A stretch of 6,534 bases of DNA from Lachnospiraceae bacterium (GTDB taxonomy: Bacteria; Bacillota; Clostridia; Lachnospirales; Lachnospiraceae), in NCBI GenBank assembly GCA_017958585.1, contig JAGDCK010000039.1:1-6534 (forward strand), given 5' to 3'. The notes under the pieces were generated by a model that worked only from the letters and a program-made list of their open reading frames with translations, was not told where the DNA came from and ran no database searches. The position numbers and the translations under genes are program-made. This document shows, piece by piece, positions 1 through 4,243 of this stretch (position 1 is the stretch's first letter; every line of letters starts with the position of its first letter).

Positions 1-560
1 ATGAGAGAGCAGAGATGGCTCTTCATGACAGAGACGTAAAGAGATACTTCGCAACAGGTATCGCAGGTCTTTCAATCGTAGCTGACTCACTTTCAGCTAT
101 CAAGTATGCTAAGGTTGAAGTTATCCGTGACGAAGACGGTATCATCACCGACTTCAAGACCACAGGTGAGTTCCCTAAGTATGGTAACGATGATGAACGT
201 GTAGATGACATCGCTCAGATGATCGTTCACAAGTTCATGACAGCTGTAAGAAGACACCACACCTACAGAAACGGTGTTCCTACAACTTCAATCCTTACTA
301 TTACTTCAAACGTAACCTATGGTAAGGCAACAGGTAACACACCTGACGGACGTAGAGCAGGACAGCCCTTCGCTCCCGGCGCTAACCCTATGCACGGCCG
401 TGATACTCATGGTGCAGTTGCATCACTTTCATCAGTATCTAAGCTTCCTTTCAACGATGCACAGGACGGTATCTCAAATACCTTCACTATCATCCCCGGT
501 GCACTCGGAAAAGAGGATAAGGTATTTGCCGGCGATATCGACATTGATTTAAATAAATAG
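1..560 (+). CDS. pflB: Pyruvate formate-lyase core subunit, 3' part (lacks the glycyl-radical domain)
   Basis: This is the C-terminal part of the PFL (formate C-acetyltransferase) core, which converts pyruvate and CoA to acetyl-CoA and formate in the cytoplasm. The frame is open through the left edge (codons from position 3 read ERAEMALHDRD), so the ATG at 15 is internal and the real start lies outside. Recognisable PFL segments are GIAGLSIVADSLSAIKYAKV, ITSNVTYGKATGNTPDGR, GANPMHGRD and the DGISNTF region. The catalytic cysteine pair lies upstream of the window and cannot be checked. The protein ends after ALGKEDKVFAGDIDIDLNK with TAG at 558-560. By recalled alignment with the 760-residue E. 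coli PflB this is near residue 680, about 80 residues short, so the RVSGYAV radical loop is missing. The break falls at a domain hinge and that domain follows as a separate gene, so this looks like a split enzyme and not a pseudogene. Codon use is strongly biased, as in highly expressed genes. Confidence 0.93.
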   Translation, partial: ERAEMALHDRDVKRYFATGIAGLSIVADSLSAIKYAKVEVIRDEDGIITDFKTTGEFPKYGNDDERVDDIAQMIVHKFMTAVRRHHTYRNGVPTTSILTITSNVTYGKATGNTPDGRRAGQPFAPGANPMHGRDTHGAVASLSSVSKLPFNDAQDGISNTFTIIPGALGKEDKVFAGDIDIDLNK

Positions 561-620
561 TCGATAAGGTATACCGGTCGATATCACCGTGTGATACTCG
601 ACATCGATTTAAATAAATAA
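516..620 (+). repeat. Imperfect local duplication of the end of the PFL core gene
   Basis: The last codons of the PFL core are repeated just downstream. GATAAGGTAT occurs at 516-525 and 563-572, each followed by a CGATATC-containing stretch. TCGACATTGATTTAAATAAATAG at 538-560 matches TCGACATCGATTTAAATAAATAA at 598-620 with two mismatches, exactly 60 nt apart. The second copy is therefore in the same frame, so DIDLNK-stop occurs twice (TAG at 558-560, TAA at 618-620) with 19 sense codons between. The second copy carries about 13 extra bases, which form part of a hairpin. This suggests a tandem duplication that later diverged at the point where the enzyme is split. Confidence 0.75.
577..602 (+). 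other. Intercistronic hairpin after the PFL core
   Basis: GTCGATATCAC (577-587) pairs with GTGATA-c-TCGAC (591-602), giving 11 pairs, a CGT loop and one bulged C at 597. It is followed by an A/T-rich stretch without a T-run, so it is not a convincing intrinsic terminator. A role in mRNA stability, processing or attenuation between the PFL core and the small downstream cistrons is possible but inferred. Confidence 0.4.
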
Positions 621-655
621 TTACAGTGTAAACTCTGCGAAAGGGGGAATTCCAA

Positions 656-856
656 ATGAATCAGGACGCAATGATCGATGATCTCATCAACATGCTGGAT
701 GGTGGAATGGAAAAGGGCGTGGGTCACGTAAATGTTGACACATCGGACTCAGGTAAGACCAAAGAGGTCGAAACTCTTGGGTGCACCGATTGCTCCAGTA
801 ACCCCCTTGCCTGCAGCGTTCCCACTCTTCAGGAAGGCCTTGACGATTTTAACTGA
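656..856 (+). CDS. Small protein resembling the start of the glycyl-radical domain but lacking the glycine loop
   Basis: This encodes 66 residues of unrecognised function. The start ATG is 8 nt after AAGGGGG (641-647). Residues 7-28 align without gaps to residues 8-29 of the downstream radical-domain protein, with 10 of 22 identical by eye, sharing D-L...LDG...KG..H.NV. This is the part of PFL that precedes the radical loop. After residue 30 the resemblance ends: there is no RVSGYAV, and the tail carries C43, C46 (a CxxC) and C53. The other two frames of the tail do not restore the radical domain, so a simple frameshift is unlikely. It sits between the two PFL pieces, 35 nt before the radical-domain gene, probably on the same transcript. 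It could be a non-radical plug or chaperone for the PFL core, a redox or metal-responsive regulator, or a decaying duplicate. The ORF is fairly certain; the role is open. Confidence 0.65.
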   Translation: MNQDAMIDDLINMLDGGMEKGVGHVNVDTSDSGKTKEVETLGCTDCSSNPLACSVPTLQEGLDDFN

Positions 857-891
857 TCAAAAGGCAAAGAAAAAAACAGGAGGAAAAAACT

Positions 892-1134
892 ATGGCAGCA
901 AACACAGCACAGGTTGATAACCTTGTATCATTACTTGATGGTTACGCTACAAAGGGCGGACATCATCTCAATGTTAACGTATTAAACAGAGATACTCTTC
1001 TCGATGCTCAGAAGCATCCTGAGAACTATCCTCAGCTTACTATCCGTGTATCCGGATACGCAGTAAACTTCATCAAGCTTACTCCCGAACAGCAGGCTGA
1101 TGTAATCTCTCGTACATTCCACGAGGCTATCTAA
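892..1134 (+). CDS. grcA: Stand-alone glycyl-radical domain of pyruvate formate-lyase (GrcA/YfiD-like)
   Basis: This 80-residue protein corresponds to the C-terminal domain of PFL. Visible are LLDGYATKGGHHLNVNV (14-30), HPENYPQLTIRVSGYAV (42-58) and the C-terminal EQQADVISRTFHEAI. Gly55 in RVSGYAV is the expected radical glycine, equivalent to Gly734 of E. coli PflB. E. coli GrcA (127 residues) carries a similar domain and is known to rescue PFL cleaved by oxygen at the radical glycine. Here the domain lacks the GrcA N-terminal extension and begins almost exactly where the upstream PFL core stops. The two proteins together therefore make one whole PFL, and this one is probably an obligate subunit and not a spare part. 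Its AGGAGG at 878-883, 8 nt before ATG, is near ideal and suggests abundant synthesis. A terminator follows at once. PflA, encoded next, would generate the radical. The symbol is given by homology; it could equally be called a PFL small subunit. Confidence 0.9.
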   Translation: MAANTAQVDNLVSLLDGYATKGGHHLNVNVLNRDTLLDAQKHPENYPQLTIRVSGYAVNFIKLTPEQQADVISRTFHEAI

Positions 1135-1158
1135 TCCATTTAATATCAGGATTAATTC

Positions 1159-1191
1159 AAACTCCCGAGGCGAAAAGCTTCGGGAGTTTTT
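1159..1191 (+). terminator. Intrinsic terminator of the PFL group
   Basis: ACTCCCGA (1161-1168) pairs with TCGGGAGT (1180-1187). The stem is extended inwards by G-T, G-C and C-G pairs around a GAAAA loop (1172-1176), and outwards by A-T pairs. A run of five T (1187-1191) follows. It lies 25 nt after the radical-domain stop codon and separates the PFL genes from pflA. Confidence 0.9.
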
Positions 1192-1217
1192 GTATTGGAA
1201 TAAATACACCAAAAAAC

Positions 1218-1246
1218 TTGTATACACGCCCCAAAACCGCTATACT
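1218..1246 (+). promoter_or_regulatory. Predicted sigma-A promoter of pflA
   Basis: A -35 box TTGTAT (1218-1223) and a -10 box TATACT (1241-1246) are 17 nt apart, directly downstream of the PFL terminator and about 47 nt upstream of the pflA start. Transcription would begin near 1252-1254. This means pflA can be expressed separately from the PFL subunits. It also argues against the longer reading frame starting at TTG 1218, because the promoter would lie inside it. Confidence 0.7.
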
Positions 1247-1282
1247 TAACAGTAACAAAGACAAGAGACTTAACAGTGAAAT

Positions 1283-1287
1283 GGAGG
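1283..1287 (+). promoter_or_regulatory. Ribosome binding site that fixes the pflA start
   Basis: GGAGG lies 5 nt before the ATG at 1293. It overlaps the alternative in-frame ATG at 1281, which has no upstream Shine-Dalgarno of similar quality. The conserved PflA N-terminus (GRIHSLESFGTVDGPG) also begins right after the 1293 start. Confidence 0.8.
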
Positions 1288-1292
1288 CATTT

Positions 1293-2048
1293 ATGGAAGG
1301 AAGAATACACTCCCTCGAAAGTTTCGGTACGGTAGACGGCCCCGGCGTCAGATATGTGGTATTTGTTCAGGGCTGTCCCATGAGATGCGCATACTGCCAC
1401 AACCCCGACACCTGGGAAATGAACGCCGGCACACCCATGAGCGCCGATGAGATCATACAAAATTACAAAAGGAATGAGGCTTTTTACACTAATGGCGGTA
1501 TAACCGTAACCGGTGGAGAACCCCTCATGCAGATCGACTTTCTCATTGAACTTTTCGGAAAATGCAAAGAAAAAGGCATTCACACCTGCCTTGATACTTC
1601 AGGTATCGCATTTAACCCGGACAATGCACCTTTGATGGAGAAATTCGATAAACTCATGCCCCTTACAGACCTCGTTATGCTCGACATAAAGCATATCGAT
1701 CCCGAAAAGCATGAATGGCTCGTTAAACAGCCAAACAAAAATATATTAAAGTTTTTGGCTTACCTTGACGAGAAAAAGGTGGACACCTGGATCAGGCATG
1801 TGGTTGTTCCCGGAGTGACCGATGATGACACAGACCTTTACAATCTTGGCTATTTCATCGGGCAGTTTTCCTGTGTAAAAGCATTGGATGCATTGCCTTA
1901 TCATACCATGGGAAGAGTTAAATACGAAAAACTCGGTCTCCCCTACAGGCTTGACGGAGTTGAACCCATGAATCAAACGGATCTCCTCGTAAAGAAGAAA
2001 AAGATACTTGACGGTATAAAGGCAAGAAGAGCGGAACTTGAAAAATAA
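1293..2048 (+). CDS. pflA: Pyruvate formate-lyase-activating enzyme (radical SAM)
   Basis: This is a 251-residue cytoplasmic radical-SAM enzyme (E. coli PflA is 246). It uses a [4Fe-4S] cluster and S-adenosylmethionine to abstract hydrogen from the PFL glycine. The cluster motif C28-x3-C32-x2-C35 (GCPMRCAYCHNP) follows the typical FGTVDGPGVR segment. The SAM-contacting TGGEP is at 73-77, LDTSG at 100-104, and further family segments are VMLDIKH and RHVVVPGVTDD. The start is chosen at 1293 because of its GGAGG and its match to family N-termini; the frame is open back to a TTG at 1218, but the pflA promoter lies there. Its substrate here would be the small radical-domain protein docked on a separate PFL core, an unusual target because the glycine sits on its own polypeptide. 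It needs one electron from flavodoxin or ferredoxin, and a ferredoxin gene follows. No clear terminator lies between the two. Confidence 0.95.
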   Translation: MEGRIHSLESFGTVDGPGVRYVVFVQGCPMRCAYCHNPDTWEMNAGTPMSADEIIQNYKRNEAFYTNGGITVTGGEPLMQIDFLIELFGKCKEKGIHTCLDTSGIAFNPDNAPLMEKFDKLMPLTDLVMLDIKHIDPEKHEWLVKQPNKNILKFLAYLDEKKVDTWIRHVVVPGVTDDDTDLYNLGYFIGQFSCVKALDALPYHTMGRVKYEKLGLPYRLDGVEPMNQTDLLVKKKKILDGIKARRAELEK

Positions 2049-2080
2049 TTATTAAATTTCGTAATAATCCGATGCTTATC

Positions 2081-2109
2081 TTGTTATAAAATGTTATTTA
2101 TGATAAAAT
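2081..2109 (+). promoter_or_regulatory. Predicted promoter of the ferredoxin gene
   Basis: TTGTTA (2081-2086) and TAAAAT (2104-2109) are separated by 17 nt in very A/T-rich DNA, about 50 nt upstream of the ferredoxin start. The -10 box and most of the spacer lie inside the inverted repeat at 2090-2115, so a protein bound there would be expected to block RNA polymerase. Confidence 0.6.
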
Positions 2110-2115
2110 AACATT
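2090..2115. promoter_or_regulatory. Perfect 10-bp inverted repeat, putative operator
   Basis: AATGTTATTT (2090-2099) and AAATAACATT (2106-2115) are perfect inverted copies around ATGATA. With only one G-C pair per arm and no T-run it is a poor terminator. Its position over the promoter fits a dimeric regulator. The TGTTA/TAACA core loosely recalls Rex- or FNR-type sites, but the spacing matches neither consensus, so the regulator is unidentified. Confidence 0.5.
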
Positions 2116-2159
2116 CAAATAATCAATATTTCTTATGCAATACAAAGGAGGATATGACA

Positions 2160-2327
2160 ATGGCATTTGTTATCGGTGATGACTGTATCGCATGTGGTGC
2201 TTGTGAGGCTCAGTGCCCCGTTGGCGCTATCAGCATGGGCGATGGTAAATTCGAGATCGATGAGGATAAGTGCATCAGCTGCGGTTCTTGCGCTGGTCAG
2301 TGCCCTGTAGGCGCTATTTCCGAATAA
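2160..2327 (+). CDS. Clostridial-type 2[4Fe-4S] ferredoxin
   Basis: This 55-residue low-potential electron carrier acts in the cytoplasm. Two classic motifs each bind a cubane cluster: C9-x2-C12-x2-C15-x3-C19-P, with C48 completing the second set C38-x2-C41-x2-C44-x3-C48-P. The two halves are internally similar (both end CPVGAIS), as in the family, and the length is typical. AAGGAGG ends at 2151, 8 nt before ATG 2160. An in-frame ATG at 2154 is too close to the Shine-Dalgarno to be preferred. The gene has its own promoter and possible operator, and a strong terminator after it. Ferredoxins serve many redox enzymes (pyruvate:ferredoxin oxidoreductase, hydrogenase, Rnf). Lying next to pflA, it may supply the electron for radical-SAM activation of PFL, but that is context-based inference. 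Confidence 0.95.
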   Translation: MAFVIGDDCIACGACEAQCPVGAISMGDGKFEIDEDKCISCGSCAGQCPVGAISE

Positions 2328-2366
2328 TTTCCATCGGATTATATTTAGTTCAACATTAAAAAGATC

Positions 2367-2397
2367 AGGGCTCGGCATTCCGCCGAGCCCTTTCTTT
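2367..2397. terminator. Terminator shared by the convergent ferredoxin and dnaB genes
   Basis: AGGGCTCGGC (2367-2376) pairs perfectly with GCCGAGCCCT (2382-2391) around the loop ATTCC. TTTCTTT (2391-2397) follows on the plus strand, giving a strong intrinsic terminator for the ferredoxin transcript. On the minus strand the same stem is followed, after TGATC, by TTTTT, and it lies just past the dnaB stop codon, so it can also serve the leftward operon, probably less efficiently. Confidence 0.88.
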
Positions 2398-2403
2398 ATT
2401 TAT

Positions 2404-3762
2404 CTATTCTTCGTTTCTGTGTTGTTTCTCAAGATTAGCAAACTTGGTGTATTCAGGCAACCATGCAAGCTCTACGGTTCCGATGGGACCGTTTCTCTGC
2501 TTAGCGATAATGATCTCAGAGATACCTTTTTTCTCTGTCTCTTTGTTGTAATAGTCATCTCTGTAGATGAACATTACAACGTCCGCATCCTGCTCGATGG
2601 CACCGGATTCACGGAGGTCAGAAAGCATGGGTCTGTGATCTGGTCTCTGTTCCACAGCTCGTGACAGCTGAGACAATGCAAGAACAGGCACATTCAGCTC
2701 TCTTGCAACACTCTTTAAGGATCTTGATATATCGGAGATCTCCTGCTGTCTGGAATCGGAATGACCGCTTCCGCTCATGAGCTGAAGGTAGTCGATGATG
2801 ATCATGGACAAGCCCTTCTCAAGTTTGTATTTTCTGCACTTACTCCTAAGCTCCGACACTGAGATACCGGGAGTATCATCTATTATCAGGTTGGAACGGC
2901 CGATTATACCCGCGCTCTCTATCAAACGCTCCCACTCATTGTCATTTAACTGACCGGTACGAAGCTTTTGGGCATCCACGTTTGACTCAAGGGAAAACAT
3001 ACGGTTAACAAGCTGTTCCTTACTCATTTCCAGTGAAAATATGGCGATGGGAAGGTTATCCTTAAATGCCACATGCTGAGCGATATTAAGGGCAAACGCC
3101 GTCTTTCCCATGGAAGGACGGGCTGCTATGAGCACAAGGTCTGAGGGCTGCATTCCTGCTGTTCTGTAATCCAGATCGATAAAGCCTGTGGAAATACCTG
3201 TGACGCTTCCCTTATTCTTGGAAGCTATCTCGATCTTTTCCATGGCATTCATAACGACTTTTCTGATGGGCACAAAATCCGTGCCGGTGTTTCTCTGCTG
3301 GATCAGCTGAAACACTCTCTTCTCCGTGTCGTCCATGATAAATTCCAGGCTTTCCTTGCCTGCATAGCAGGTATTTTCTATATCCTCGTTCAAATGTATG
3401 AGCTTTCGAAGAGTTGCCTTTTCGGCTACGATGGATGCATAGTAACGCACATGGGCCGATGTGGGAAGGGACTGGATGATGTCCTTCATAAACTCCAGAC
3501 CGCTTACTTCCGGCGGAACATCCTTTTCTTTTAGCCTGTTTTGAAGTGTTACCATATCCACAGGCTGACCTTCGTCATTTAACTCCTGCATGGCCTCAAA
3601 TACCACGCCGTATTGTTTGTTGTAAAAATCCTCCCCCGTAACCAGTTCTCCGGCGGCTGAGATCGCGTCGCGGTCCATAAGCATGGAACCGATCACAGCG
3701 CCTTCCGCTTCAAGGGAATGGGGCAATATTCTCTTTATTATGTTTTCTTCCATGGAAGGCAT
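2404..3762 (-). CDS. dnaB: Replicative DNA helicase DnaB
   Basis: This 452-residue hexameric 5'-3' helicase unwinds DNA at the replication fork and interacts with primase; B. subtilis DnaC (454 residues) is the direct counterpart. The N-terminal domain begins PHSLEAEGAVIGSML (14-28) and runs to about residue 150. A linker leads to the RecA-like ATPase domain (about 185-445). Visible there are Walker A ARPSMGKTA (214-222), FSLEM with the catalytic Glu (242-246), Walker B IIIDYLQLM (321-329), LSQLSR (363-368), DLRESGAIEQDAD (382-394) and the arginine-finger segment KQRNGP (421-426). No intein or insertion interrupts it. The start MPSMEEN is preferred over the next ATG because GGGGGAGAGG lies 5 nt before it. 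It is the last gene of the gdpP-rplI-dnaB operon, 14 nt after rplI, and runs into the shared terminator. Confidence 0.98.
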   Translation of the reverse strand: MPSMEENIIKRILPHSLEAEGAVIGSMLMDRDAISAAGELVTGEDFYNKQYGVVFEAMQELNDEGQPVDMVTLQNRLKEKDVPPEVSGLEFMKDIIQSLPTSAHVRYYASIVAEKATLRKLIHLNEDIENTCYAGKESLEFIMDDTEKRVFQLIQQRNTGTDFVPIRKVVMNAMEKIEIASKNKGSVTGISTGFIDLDYRTAGMQPSDLVLIAARPSMGKTAFALNIAQHVAFKDNLPIAIFSLEMSKEQLVNRMFSLESNVDAQKLRTGQLNDNEWERLIESAGIIGRSNLIIDDTPGISVSELRSKCRKYKLEKGLSMIIIDYLQLMSGSGHSDSRQQEISDISRSLKSVARELNVPVLALSQLSRAVEQRPDHRPMLSDLRESGAIEQDADVVMFIYRDDYYNKETEKKGISEIIIAKQRNGPIGTVELAWLPEYTKFANLEKQHRNEE

Positions 3763-3776
3763 ATTTACCTCTCCCC

Positions 3777-4223
3777 CTAGATTTCAGTTACTTTCACATT
3801 TAATTTTGCAGTCACCTGCGGATGAAGTTTAATGGGAACTTCAAAATTTCCGAAGCTCTTTATCGCCTCAGGCAGCTGGATCTTCTTTTTGTCGATCTCG
3901 ATACCGTGCTGCTCTTTGCAGGAGGTTGCAATCTCTTTTGTGGATACTGATCCGAAGGTCTTTCCACCCTCTCCCGCCTTTATCTTTACAACGATCTGCT
4001 TTGACTCAAGGTCTGCTGCCAGCTCTTTTGCCTTATTCAGATTCTCCAAAGCGATCTTGTCATCATTTGCCTTTTGGAGTTTTAAGTTGTTAAGGTTGGC
4101 ACTTGTGGCCTCAACGCCTATCTTTTTGGGTAATATATAGTTTCTGGCATAACCGTCGTTAGCCTCGATTATATCTCCTTTTTTGCCCAGTTTTTTCTCA
4201 TCCTGTAACAGTATTATCTTCAC
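3777..4223 (-). CDS. rplI: 50S ribosomal protein L9
   Basis: This 148-residue protein binds 23S rRNA at the base of the L1 stalk and projects from the ribosome, helping to limit frameshifting and keep ribosome spacing. The N-terminal domain (1-50) has the family signature MKIILLQDEKKLGKKGD and GYARNYILPKKIG (24-36). A long charged connecting helix (about 42-75) leads to the C-terminal domain with GKTFGSVS (87-94) and the final VPIKLHP region. Length is normal. The start is GTG, preceded by AAAGGAT about 10 nt upstream. It lies 20 nt after gdpP and 14 nt before dnaB, the arrangement widely conserved in Firmicutes, so it is almost certainly translated from the same mRNA. Confidence 0.97.
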   Translation of the reverse strand: MKIILLQDEKKLGKKGDIIEANDGYARNYILPKKIGVEATSANLNNLKLQKANDDKIALENLNKAKELAADLESKQIVVKIKAGEGGKTFGSVSTKEIATSCKEQHGIEIDKKKIQLPEAIKSFGNFEVPIKLHPQVTAKLNVKVTEI

Positions 4224-4243
4224 TTTTATTACATCCTTTCTGC

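Noticed and set aside
203..330. Active diguanylate cyclase domain in GdpP (given as residue numbers)
   Set aside because: The signature motif is degenerate (GRGGDQ), as usual for the GdpP family, so c-di-GMP synthesis is not expected.
15..560. pflB as a pseudogene truncated by a nonsense mutation
   Set aside because: The stop is at a domain hinge, the missing domain follows intact with its own start and ribosome binding site, and neither coding sequence shows decay.
745..856. The middle ORF as a frameshifted copy of the radical domain
   Set aside because: Neither alternative frame of its tail gives anything like HPENYPQLTIRVSGYAV; one frame meets stops quickly and the other reads an unrelated Arg/Pro/Ala-rich sequence.
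1218..1292. N-terminal extension of PflA from TTG 1218
   Set aside because: It overlaps a good promoter, has no ribosome binding site, and adds 25 residues not typical of the family; ATG 1293 has GGAGG.
2090..2115. Inverted repeat as terminator of pflA
   Set aside because: Nearly all A-T pairs, no T-run after it, and it coincides with promoter elements.
2133..2378. 81-codon minus-strand frame opposite the ferredoxin
   Set aside because: It is the antisense of a clear 2[4Fe-4S] ferredoxin and has no recognisable content or ribosome binding site.
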